Source of the DNA: Rhizoclosmatium globosum
Taxonomy: Eukaryota > Chytridiomycota > Chytridiomycetes > Chytridiales > Chytriomycetaceae
Length of the DNA: 56,275 bases
Assembly: GCA_002104985.1 (NCBI GenBank)
Contig: MCGO01000237.1
Coordinates: 1-56,275 of the forward strand
Direction of reading: 5' to 3'
The notes below the pieces were generated by a model that worked only from the letters and a program-made list of their open reading frames with translations, had not been told where the DNA came from and ran no database searches. The position numbers were made by a program, and so were the translations under genes. This document shows positions 43,004-56,275 of the stretch, piece after piece. The first letter of the stretch is position 1. Each line of letters starts with the position of its first letter.

Positions 43004-43968
43004 CATGTACCAATACGCACAGTACCGACACGAGTCCAAGAAGTGGTTCTCGCGGGTGGGTCCCCCTCGCTGTCCCGCTGAGTGTCTTCTAACCTTGTGA
43101 GGTGTATCTGTCCTCGTCAATCTTGCGCTCTTTGGCTTCGCAATCGCACTCATATTGCGGGAATCGCTGTGATGAAAGTGGCCGCAGGCGGTGCTGATGT
43201 GAGTTGATTCGGGTTGCGCACTTTGTTATGTGGCGGACTGACGCCAAATCCAGACAATCGGAAGGAGCGTCATTTCGATTTCGCGGGAAATGGGCATTGC
43301 GGTGAGTTGTGTGCTCTTGATTGGATGGCTTGGGGGCTATACTCATCAACCCTAACCCACCTACCTACCAAGGTCACTGCCGTCGGTGCCATCCTGATGC
43401 TCTTTACTGTCGCCGGAACTATGGGTGCCATAACAGGCACAATCTGGCCCTCAAGTTTACATCTTTGGAATCATGGTTGGCTTCGTTATTGTGTTGGCTG
43501 GAGGTATCTGGTTCATCGTCATGGTGCGAAACAACGCAAATAAGTGGGCGAATCAAATTGGGCGACTGGAAAGCATACACGGATTCCAAAAGATACATAT
43601 CAGGTTTTGGTGAGTACCATCTTTGATTGTGGCTGGTTCTTGCCAAGTTCTAGAGTCATTTATGCCACCATTAGTACACTTGCTGTGGTATGGACCAGAT
43701 AAAATGGACCGTATCTTGGAGCGCCATTGTTTGATGCGAGTGGACGAACAGATGGAATCAATGCGCACAAAATCAATACTTCAAAGATGCAATGAACTGT
43801 TATGATGGAGGAAATGCATGGCATCACGTCTATACCGTTGTTTCTAGCGTCTTATTGGCTGGAATCTCCATCTTTCTCTTGACTGCTGTGGGTGCCGCTG
43901 ATAATGCCAAGATGAGAAAGAGTGATATTGGATATCAAGTACAATATGAGCAGCTTCCTGTGAGATAA
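43004..43968 (+). CDS. Tetraspanin-like membrane protein, copy 2 (frames broken)
   Basis: A second, tandem copy. ATG 43004 gives MYQYAQYRHESKKWFSR, matching the end of exon 1 of copy 1 (SDSKKWFSR). TM1 reads VLVNLALFGFAIALILRGIAVM and TM2 reads VTAVGAILMLFTVAGTMGAI. TM3 is a hydrophobic stretch with the motif FVIVLAGGIWFIVMVRNNANKW in a shifted frame. The last segment is VYTVVSSVLLAGISIFLLTAVG and the tail ends QVQYEQLPVR at 43968. At least three indels interrupt the frame. It is presumed to be a plasma-membrane scaffold protein. It lies between ERG27 and the second lectin/DUF3472 family member. Confidence 0.6.
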
Positions 43969-44158
43969 ATTTCGATGGTGCAAACGTGATCGTTCTTAAT
44001 CTGTTTGCGTCCACTTAAATGGTTCGAAAAGCATTCAATAAATAGTTAGCTGTGAATATAACTTATATAGTTATGAAGTGGGGCTTGAAACATCTTTTTC
44101 CATTATTGAATTTTCTGCAGACACGCAATCTTTGAGGTTCCCACCTGTGAGCTTAATA

Positions 44159-45600
<1,442 letters not shown>

Positions 45601-45664
45601 TTGAAAGTCTCACATTGTTTGGATTTCTCGCACCCTATCAGTAATCTGACAAAATCACTTCCAA

Positions 45665-47353
<1,689 letters not shown>

Positions 47354-47450
47354 CTTTCTTCTTATTTTTAAATATATTTTATTTGACGTTGGCGGTTTTG
47401 TTTGACAGGTGGGTCTCAATTGACCCACCAAATTATAGTTCAACGAACGA

Positions 47451-49094
47451 ATGCACATTATACTATCTCTCTCGACTATTTCTTTTCTTCTCGCTGTCCA
47501 CGAGGTTGCTTCTCGTCCAATTGGCCTCGGGCATCGTCAACGTCGTGGAAACCAGCCCATTATTCCAAGTGGGGACGTTGGATTTGTTCAACCCGCAGAT
47601 TCCAACTATTGCTGGTCTCAGAAAGGTGGCCTTACTATTGCTGTTTGTAATCCGTCGGACTTCGACCAATTTTTCGAGTAACGAAAACGAAGTTGGGAAT
47701 AATCATCTCAGACGCACCCGTCCGGAAATGTGTTGGGGTTTTGAAAAGTACAACGCATGATAATAGTCTTGGATTTGTCGATTGTGATGAAGGAAGTCCC
47801 GCACAGACTGTAGTTTTCAGTTCCAAGTCCACAAATCCAACGCTCTTGCAATCTGTCTCAGATCCTCAACTGTGCATAAACCAACTGATAAAATCCTTAA
47901 AGCAGGGTACGTATGGTCAAATTAGTATTTACTGCTCAACTATCATTCAGAGTATGCCCAAAAGATAACACGGATCAGTCAAAATTCCAGTTTCGTCTTA
48001 TAAATAATCCAGTTGCCGTATCAAATTGTACATCTGCAATGGATGCGGTTGTCACGACTACATTTATCGGAAATGGACGTATTGGATCGCTTTATGGAAC
48101 TCCAATTCAATCCTCTCATTGACGTTAATGGAAACAGCGCTTTCACCCCTCAAGCTATTCATATTTCAGTCGTTGACGGATCTGGGGCTCCTTTGTCTTG
48201 GTGTCCAATCTCGTGGAATCCGCGCAATGGGAGTTCAAGTGGATGGGCCTTTCCACAGTCACTGGTTACGGATGCGACAGGTTCAGCCAGTGCCTATTGG
48301 GTATCGGGATATGATTTACTTCAGTACCTTGATATTTCACTTGGAGGCGAAAACGGCAGTACAACTGTTTCTGGAGTTGGGTTTCCTCTCAAGACCACCG
48401 CAACGACTGTGAATCTCACATGGTTATTCCTGCTTGGAAAAAGTTTTCAGTCGACGTGGTTCCTCATTCCCTGCCGCCGTTTACATATTATGAAGCTATT
48501 GGATTGAAAAAAGCTCAGCGGGTATTCGTAACGGCCTAATTGCATGGACTGTACAAGACAAGAACCCCAGTGTAGTCGTCTCAAATCCCAATACCACATG
48601 TATTATTGCATCATCGGACGATGTTGGACTTCGCTGTGCTTTTAACCAGGTCGTCAATATCAATCAAACTTACACATTCGAATTGGAGTCTTTGATCGGG
48701 ACTCAAAGCGTCAAAATACCACACTGAGAGTTCGAGACCATGTCACTGGTCGCACATTCGATATTGCCACAGTTGAGACAGATGCTCATAGTACTCCGTC
48801 CACCACACAGGCATCGATTCGTGATACTTCCATGATTCCCGAGTTTTCTTGTTTAAGTACTGACCAGAGTACGCCAGTTTTTCAAAGGTCAAATATATTG
48901 GCTTAGATGATGACAGGTGGATCGAAGTTCCTAAAAGAAAGCAGCTGGCACAGCCTCGTTCAACCTGGATCGAATCAAGTTTGTTGGAATTATGGGTTTG
49001 ACTTTTCGGGTGAAGGGCAGTATTGGTTTAGCACTGGGGGTTCTTTGTTGGAACTCGTCCCCTCAATCTTCCAGGAGGTGCAACTTGTTTGTAG
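47451..49094 (+). CDS. Divergent lectin-like/Ig-like/DUF3472 protein (family copy 4), frames broken
   Basis: The ORF starts with a signal-peptide-like [20 protein letters not shown] at 47451. A weak lectin-like module follows ([31 protein letters not shown]), then [12 protein letters not shown], an Ig-like part ([44 protein letters not shown]) and the DUF3472 region ([34 protein letters not shown]). The FGGEGTG motif of the other three copies is replaced by [10 protein letters not shown]. The end reads [14 protein letters not shown] before a stop at 49094 in the restored frame. There are numerous frame shifts. It may be a decaying or specialised paralog. Confidence 0.55.
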
Positions 49095-49336
49095 CATGAT
49101 TAACGTATTATATTATCTATTTATTCATTATATTAGCGTCATATGTATAAATACTTTTCTGAACTTACATGGATGACGATGCACCAGTTTTATACTCGCA
49201 ACGCGACGAGTGGCATATGTGCGTGGCAGATATCTCTTAAGAAGCATAACCATTGGTGCGCGTTTGTGCTGGCAAACCTCTCTTTTTTGTTTTTTTCCCA
49301 GTTTTCTTTTTCATCCAACACCCTCTCAACCTCAAC
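49095..49336. other. Intergenic region upstream of NOP58
   Basis: About 240 bp, A/T-rich with a T-rich stretch at 49287-49310 just upstream of the NOP58 ATG. No ORF is supported. Confidence 0.4.
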
Positions 49337-51114
49337 ATGCTCGTCTTGTTTGAGACCCCAGCGGGATACGCCCTCTTCAAGATGAAGGACGAGTCGAAAC
49401 TCGAAGATCCCGATTCGATCTTCAAATACTTTGAGTCTCCTGACGCTGCCGCAAAGACGTAAGCCCCAAACCCACTTCTCCTTCTTTCAAGTTGATTGAA
49501 CAGGCCCACTCACAATCGTCTTTACCAATCGCAGCCTCAAATTGAAGGCATTTTCCAAGTTCGAAAACACAACCGATGCCATGAGTGCCGTCACTGCCCT
49601 TGTCGAGGGCAAACTCTCAAAGTCACTGAAGAAGTTTTTGGAGGGAGAGCTCTCGGAACTGGATTTGAAGGACAAGCTGGCTGTCGGCGATTCTAAGCTT
49701 GGTAAGATCCAATCGAGACAGACCGAAACGGTGTTCAAGCTCCGTTGTCTCCTTCTTTTCCTGTCGCTCCCAAAATACTCCATGAAACACCCAACCGTAA
49801 TCTAACATCAATTACGCCAACTAGCTGCCTCCATCGCAAAGAAGTTGAAATCAATGTTGTCAGCGATTCTACAACGCTCGAATTGATGCGTGGAATCCGT
49901 TCTCAAATCACAACCTTGATCAGCGGTCTCCCTGAAGCCGACATGAACGCCATGGTCCTCGGTCTCTCCCACTCTCTTTCTCGTTACAAGCTCAAGTTCT
50001 CTCCTGATAAGGTTGACACCATGATTGTTCAGGCAATCGCGTTGCTCGATGACTTGGACAAGGAACTCACACCTACGCCATGAGAGTCAAGGAATGGTAC
50101 GGCTGGCACTTCCCTGAAATGACTAAAATTATTGTGGACAATTTGGCCTACGCCAAGGTTGTTAAGACTATGGGATTCAGATCCAACGCTGCTGAAGTTG
50201 ACTTGAGCGCGGTTTTGCCAGAGGAGTTGGAAAAAGAAGTGAAGGATGCTGCTGAAATCTCTATGGGTACTGAAATCAGTGACGAGGATATCGACAACAT
50301 CAACCACTTGGCCGACCAAATCATCAGCATTACCGAATACCGTGTTCAGTTGTACGACTACTTGAAAACCGTATGGCTGCTATCGCTCCTAACTTGACAT
50401 GTTTGGTTGGAGAGCTTGTTGGTGCTCGTTTGATTGCCCACGCTGGTTCTCTTTTGAACTTGTCAAAGCAACCTGCTTCCACTATTCAGATTTTGGGTGC
50501 TGAGAAGGCTCTTTTCAGAGCTTTGAAATCCAAACACGACACACCAAAGTACGGTTTGCTGTACCACGCCGAGTTTGGTTGGTCAAGCTGGACCAAAGAT
50601 TAAGGGAAAGGTTGCCAGAACTGTTGCTACAAGTGTGCTTTGTCTATCCGTGTCGATGCTCTTGGAGAAACACGACGGTCCAACTGTTGGAATTGAATTG
50701 AGAGCGAAGATGGAGGCCCGATTGAGGCAGTTGGAGGGTAAGGCTAAGGGTGCTGTTGGTTCTGCCACAAAGGAAAGAAGGACGGAAACAAGAAGTTTGA
50801 GTTCAAGCAAACCAAGGCCTACAACCCATCAAGCGATGTTGCCGTGACTGAGGAGGCTCCAAAGAAGCGTAAAGCTGAGGAGGTGACGAAGAGGAGGAGA
50901 AGCCAAAGAAGGCTAAGAAGAGTGAAGATGCTGAGGAAAGTGGTGAAAAGAAAAGAAGAAGAAGAAGTCAAAATCCGAGGACGATGAGGGAGCAGCCGCT
51001 GGTGATGAAGGTTTGATTTTTATTCTCCTACTTTTCTCTCCTTTCTGATCCATTCTTTCTTTAGAGAAACCCAAAAAGAAGAAGAAGAAGTCAAAGACCG
51101 AGGACGACGAATAA
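49337..51114 (+). CDS. NOP58: Box C/D snoRNP core protein Nop58 (several apparent indels)
   Basis: Nucleolar scaffold of box C/D snoRNPs that guide 2'-O-methylation of rRNA. The ATG at 49337 gives [20 protein letters not shown]. Introns lie at about 49460 and 49702-49824. The NOP5 N-terminal domain, the coiled coil and the Nop (snoRNA-binding) domain ([80 protein letters not shown]) are all present but in changing frames. The C terminus is the usual Lys/Glu-rich KKKKKKS-type tail, ending TEDDE at 51114. At least six one-base shifts are needed, near 49850, 50069, 50360, 50576, 50632 and 50670. Most restore homopolymers such as AAAA or CAAC. The gene is essential, so decay is unlikely. Confidence 0.9.
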
Positions 51115-51387
51115 ACAGGATCTCTGTGGAATGCATGAAGGAAGTTTGTTGTTGGTCTAGAGTTCGTTGTTATTTGTTTCTCTTTGTGTTTTTAGCATAT
51201 GTAATGGAGGAGGGAAATGGTTGTTTTGAATCAAAGAGTATGCTCCTATTGGTTGACGATGTGAGGGATGGGGTGTGGTTTGCAAGAAACTCTTTCCAAT
51301 TCAGATAGGTCAGTGGCGCATCACCTCCACGGCCCAGCGCATTCCATCGAACCCTCACATTAAAACCACCTCGAACCAAGAAACCAA

Positions 51388-53413
51388 ATGGCTGTGACGC
51401 CACTCGCCCCGAGCACCGTCCTTGGCCAAAGTGCCCAATCCGCAACAAACAACGATCACCAGTTCGCAAAGGACTCCGATTCGGTGAATGGAAGCTATCC
51501 ACCATCGGCTGTCGGTGTGGCCAGCGACGACAAAGAGGTGTGTAGTGTGTGTGTTGCGTTTCATCTGAACTCCAACTCCAATTTGAACCTTCATTGTCAA
51601 CAGACAGCTGAGATTCTGACCCTCCCAGTCTCTATTCTGGGCTCAAACTTCTCTCAATACTCAATTCAGAGCTATGGAAGCTCTGCTATGGCTGCAGAGC
51701 CCGATTCCTATCCTCAGACACTTACACCACTCCCGTCTACCCGACAAAGACTCCTCCAAGGCGATCTACTTATTCATGTCTGGGAACAAACATATCGATG
51801 GTGTCATTGTGGAGGAACAGGTCGGAAGTCAACATTCCATTTAGAAACTCGTTCAGGCATTCCTTGATGCGAAGGTCTCGTCATAGCACTGGGGAAGGCG
51901 GAACATCAACTCCTACTTCCACCGAGATGGGGACCTTCAGATAATATGGTTGTTTGGAACCCCAGTGAAAGAAGGCCAGCAAATTATCTTCTTATGTGAG
52001 TGTTGTTGGAGTGTATGCCGATTTCTAATTAACCTGCCTGATAGGTACGATATGCTCACTGGAATTCGTGTGTCGGTGTCTCGAGTGACACGAGACCGGA
52101 TAGATTGTTGGAGGATGCCGATTATTCAGCGGCTCATAAGCTTGCCTTTGACGTTGCGGGTAATGAAATGATGCCAAAAGCTATCTACGACTTCAAGTTC
52201 AAGGACTATGCGCCTTGGGTTTTTCGTCATTCCGTGACATTTTTTATGATTGATGGCGCCAGAATATTTGGTACAGTACTGCATGACAATCCATATCTGG
52301 CCTAACGCAACATTGCAGCTGTCTTTGACGGGAAAGTACGTTCTCTCCCGAATTGGGGTCTCCTGGAAAAAGTGGATCCTTCTTCTACTTCTCACAAGAC
52401 TATCGTTTTATTATCAAGACAATCTCAAAACGGAGCACAAATTCTTCCGTCGAATTCTCAGGGCATACTATGAGGTGGGGAATCATCAAAGCAAATTACG
52501 ATCGGACTTACCTCCATTACAGCATGTCAAAGCAAATCCAGACACTCTTCTATGTCGTATTTTGGGCTACATCGTGTTAAAGTTGCCGGAGGAAAGAAAA
52601 TTCCTTTTGTTGTGATGGGAAATGTTTTCCCAGCCAACAAGGATGTACACGAAACGTTTGACCTGAAAGGGTCAACAGTCGGACGTGTCGTCAAACCTGA
52701 TCAGATTAAGCCTCATTCAACACTGAAAGACCTGAACTTCATACAAATGGGAAAGACCGATCCATTTAGGACCTCATAAAAAGGAGGCATTTCTCCGACA
52801 GTTGGAGAGGGATACATTGGTGAGTTTTGTTTAACCTTACTCAAACCTTTGAATCTCATGTGCATATATAGTTCCTTCAAATGATGAATATTATGGATTA
52901 CTCGTTGCTGCTGGGAATTCACAATTTGGAAACTGGTAATCGGGAGAACATTCGTGACAACACGTTGGCGGGCATTTGAACCAAACCCTGAAACTTTGGT
53001 TCGACGACGCACTGTGCGAACTGGAACAGGGAGCCGATCAAGATCCAATTCTGGTCATCGAAGGGCTGTCACGGATCCCGTTCTTGAGCCTACTCGAGCC
53101 ATTTTGCCGGATGATTCACCTCCCGAACGACAGTACTTTGCCTTCTACAGTGAATTGGGTGGTATTAAAGCAGCTGATGGCTGACGGAGAGGAAGAAGGA
53201 GAAGTGTATTTCATGGGCATCATTGATATATTCACAGAATGGAGTCCGTACAAGAAGGTGGAACATTTTTTTCAAGAGCTTATTGGGCAATGGGTAAGTG
53301 AGCTTATTGAGCGATACCGTGTCTGATTTTGTTAACAGCGTAACATCTCCGCTGTCAACTCTGTTTCTTACGGTCGGCGGTTTATGGCCTTTATTGAGAA
53401 GGCGTGTCGATGA
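51388..53413 (+). CDS. MSS4: Phosphatidylinositol-4-phosphate 5-kinase, type I (several apparent indels)
   Basis: Makes PI(4,5)P2 at the plasma membrane. The ATG at 51388 starts a Ser/Thr-rich N terminus ([18 protein letters not shown]). The kinase core includes [35 protein letters not shown], the glycine-rich [23 protein letters not shown] with its catalytic Lys, and [50 protein letters not shown] (with the MDYSLL signature) and [19 protein letters not shown] follow, ending [10 protein letters not shown] at 53413. The pieces lie in different frames. Indels are required near 52080, 52260, 52350, 52440, 52770 and 52980, in addition to short introns. Confidence 0.88.
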
Positions 53414-54220
53414 ATTCATATTTTGTTGTAAGCATATTCAATACATAACTTTTCGCTTGTTGATATTGAAGTTGGTGGCGAAGCTTGGCCCAGTTTTGAA
53501 AAGGATGTTCTTCTTCTTACTTTTCCCTTTTTGTTCTCTTCGCAAAACGAAAGGAGAGCCACAGAAACCAACCGCACGCCCCCTTCTTTGCCGCTTTACA
53601 ACTTTACGGAGCCTCAACCGTTCTGAAAGTTCATTAAACCGCACAAAGGTTTGGCATTTGGAAGTCCGTGATTTTTGAATCTGACCCTTGCTTCGGTACT
53701 CTGCTGTGCCTCTTCTTTCGTGCGCAGGAGCCCCTTTTTTAGTTTACAACGTAAGAAGAGATGAGACGTTTTGAGAGTGGAACGCTGCTGAAGTTGATTG
53801 CTAAACTCAACCATCCCCCAATACCAATAAATACCAACCGCCCTCCCTCGCTTCCTCCGAACAACACAATCAATAACGTATCCTCGCTACGACAATCCCT
53901 TATCTCCAAATCTTGTCCGAACGACGTACGACTCCTCTTCACCGAATCAACAGTTATTTCAGTCTCTTGTATCTACTTGCTGGCCCTGTGATTTGGCCCA
54001 CATTTTATACCAGCTTACTACCGTAGCTATGTTCTTGACTTCAGGTAGCGTCAGACAGCCTTGTTGCTGGATGTTGTGTTGGTACTGACGCCTTGACCAC
54101 ACAGTTTTTTCGCTTTCACCCCTTCAACCAACCAAACAGCAAAACAACCACATCAGTTTTTAACTTCAGTCTCTAAATCTACAAAACCGCATCAAAACAT
54201 TTTTATATATCAGTTTTATT
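53414..54220. other. Intergenic region upstream of RPB1, no gene recognised
   Basis: About 800 bp. ORFs on both strands (for example 53438-53644 on - and 53761-53991 on +) lack recognisable motifs. The A/T-rich segment TTTTTATATATCAG at 54200-54213, just upstream of the RPB1 ATG, could act as a TATA-like element. Confidence 0.4.
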
Positions 54221-56275
54221 ATGGTTCAAACACACGGATTCCCTGCGTCTTCGGCGCCTCTCAAACGAGTGAAATGGGTCCAGTTTGGATTGCTCTCGCC
54301 ACACGAAACTGTAATTATAAGGCTCCTGAATTGCCTTTCTAAACTATTTGATTAGGCGTCCATGAGTGTCGCTAAATTGACCGCCCTGAAACTCGTGAAA
54401 ACGATAAGATTGTTCCTGGAGGTGTCTTGGATCCTCGAATGGGAACTGTTGACAGAAACTTCAAGTGTCAGACTTGTAATGAGAATATGACAGACTGTCC
54501 GGTCACTTTGCCCACATTGAGCTTGCAAAGCCTGTGTTTCATCCTGGTAAGTGCAATAATTTCGAACGTTCGGAAGAGCCTGATGAAAACTTTAGGTTAC
54601 CTCACCATGATCAAGAAGATTCTTGAATGTGTGTGTGTCAGTTGTGGAAAGCTTAAAGTCGATCTGGAAAGCTCAGACAGATTGAAGAAGGCACAACGTA
54701 TCTCCAACCGAAAATACAAGTTCTTGGAAGTGTGGAATATTTGTAAAGCCAAGAATACGTGTGAGGTGGATGAAACGGCTGGAAATCCTCAGCAACAGGA
54801 TCCAAACAAGGCGAAAAAAAACCATGGTGGTTGTGGAACCAAACAACCAATATTTAGGAAGGATGGATTGAAGTTTACCATGACAACGAAGGCTGCGAAA
54901 GATGATGTGAGCTCTTAAGATAATCCCGATACTCGTGATGTTTATTGTGTTTATTGACTCTTTTTGTTTAGGACGGACAAGCCATCGAGGCTTCAACAAA
55001 GACTTTGAATGGTGAAGCAGTCCGAAAGATTTTTGAACTGATTTCGGACGAAGATTGTCGGTTGATGGGACTCAGTCCAGAGTGGGCCCGTCCAGAGTGG
55101 ATGATGATTTCTGTGATGCCTGTTCCACCAATGCCCGTTCGCCCATCAGTTACCACTCCTGGTGCCCCATCTGCTGAGGACGACTTGACGTTCGCTCTTC
55201 AAAGTATTATCAAGTCAAACCAGAGTCTAATGACTCACGAGAAAGAAGGTTCTCCTGCTCACGTCATTGCTGAGTTTGAAGCATTGCTTCAATAATCACG
55301 TTGCAACGTTGATGAACAATGACCTGAACGGCTTGCCTCAGAGTACGCAACGACGTTCTGGACGAGCTGTAAGTTTTGGCTTGAATCTTGAGTATTAGTT
55401 TAACTGTTTTACAGTTGAAATCCATTCGTGCCAGATTAAAGGGAAAGGAAGGCCGTCTCCGTGGAAACCTTATGGGAAAGCGTGTAGACTTTTCAGCTCG
55501 TACTGTCATTACTGGAGACCCTAACTTGAATATTGATCAAGTTGGAGTGCCTCGAAGTATTGCTCGCAACTTGACTTTCCCTGAAACTGTTACTCCATTC
55601 AATATTGATAGATTGACTGCATGTGTCCAGAATGGTCCAACAGAGCACCCTGGTGCCAAATATGTGATTCGGGATAACGGAGATAGAATTGATTTGAAGT
55701 ATAGCAAGCGAGGAGGCGATTTGCAATTGCAGTACGGATACAAAGTTGAACGACACTTGGTGGATGACGATTTGATTATTTTCAACCGTCAACCTTCTCT
55801 CCACAAGATGAGTATGATGGGACATCGAGTCAAGTGATGATGATCATACTCGACCTTCAGATTGAACTTATCTGTGGTATGTATGTTCTGCTAAACTATC
55901 ATGCCACTAAATACACGTAGACAACACCATACAATGCTGATTTCGATGGTGACGAAATGAACTTGCATGTTCCGCAAACACATGAAACTCGTGCTGAAGT
56001 GCAGGAGCTTTGTATGGTTCCTCGTCAAATTGTCTCTCCTCAAAAGAATGCACCTTGTATGGGTATCGTACAAGATACACTCTGTGGTGTCAGAAAGTTT
56101 ACCAAGCGAGACAACTTTCTTCCTCGTGATCTTGTTATGAACATCTTGATGTGGGTTCCTGATTGGGATGGAGTGATTCCAACTCCAGCCATTTTGAAGC
56201 CGGTCCCCTTGTGGACTGGAAAGCAGATGATTGAGCTTTTATACCCAAAATCAATATTGAGGGTTTCCACTCGCA
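54221..56275 (+). CDS. RPB1: RNA polymerase II largest subunit, 5' part (runs off the window)
   Basis: The ATG at 54221 gives [29 protein letters not shown]. After an intron come the clamp and zinc regions ([32 protein letters not shown]), then [26 protein letters not shown] and [17 protein letters not shown]. The active-centre blocks are [38 protein letters not shown] and, after a further intron, [10 protein letters not shown], whose three Asp bind the catalytic Mg2+. The VQFGLLSP start and the clamp sequence identify Pol II rather than Pol I or III. One-base shifts are needed near 54372, 54502 and 55295. The CTD lies beyond the window. Confidence 0.93.

Noticed and set aside
49337..56275. 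NOP58, PIP5K and RPB1 as true pseudogenes.
   Set aside because: They are single-copy essential genes with full conservation in every frame segment. One-base homopolymer shifts fit sequence error better.

Overview
The window looks like nuclear DNA of a fungus, most likely a chytrid (Chytridiomycota). Genes are split by many short introns (mostly about 45-65 bp, GT...AG) and packed on both strands. They include a Zn2Cys6 regulator, a cyclic-nucleotide-gated cation channel of the kind common in zoosporic fungi, plant-type LRR proteins with an F-box-like start, and Sec14/CRAL-TRIO proteins. The phylum is an inference from gene content; no rRNA or tRNA was seen.

Layout. 1-500: 3' part of a DTW-domain (DTWD1-like) tRNA-modification gene. 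570-1460: a decayed PIF1-like helicase piece and an unidentified small ORF. 2199-10691: eIF2B-epsilon (-), protoporphyrinogen oxidase HEM14 (+), a GT61 glycosyltransferase (-) and a Zn2Cys6 factor (-). 10881-15936: a six-finger C2H2 protein and a CLASP microtubule-binding protein (+). 15966-19637: two Sec14-like genes (-) flanking a 1453-bp DNA transposon that has identical 134-bp terminal inverted repeats and a 9-bp target duplication. 19652-22894: two LRR paralogs (+) with a relic of a third and minisatellites between them. 22921-31438 (-): an NAD-dependent epimerase/3-beta-HSD-like enzyme, a coiled-coil protein, a CNBD channel, and two CRAL-TRIO paralogs. 31557-34783: a glycerophosphodiester phosphodiesterase (-) head to head with NAD-glycerol-3-phosphate dehydrogenase (+). 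34882-35810: a third Sec14-like gene (-). 36223-49094: a four-member family of secreted or surface proteins that combine a lectin-like, an Ig-like and a DUF3472 domain; these are interleaved with ERG27, a C2H2 protein and two tetraspanin-like genes. 49337-56275: NOP58, a type I PIP kinase (MSS4-like) and the 5' part of RPB1, all on +.

How they work together. Housekeeping genes (translation initiation, heme, sterol, snoRNP, Pol II) are mixed with lineage-specific surface and lipid-handling families. Glycerol-3-phosphate release and its interconversion with DHAP share one intergenic region. Five CRAL-TRIO-type lipid-binding proteins lie within 20 kb.

Quality. From about 41.4 kb to the end, almost every conserved gene is broken by single-base indels, mostly in short homopolymers (at least six in NOP58, at least three in RPB1). 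Genes between 2 and 16 kb and from 36 to 40.8 kb read cleanly, apart from one doubtful junction in the Zn2Cys6 gene. Essential genes such as RPB1 and NOP58 are unlikely to be pseudogenes, so I read this as uncorrected sequence error. The intron coordinates and frames given for the right third are therefore approximate.
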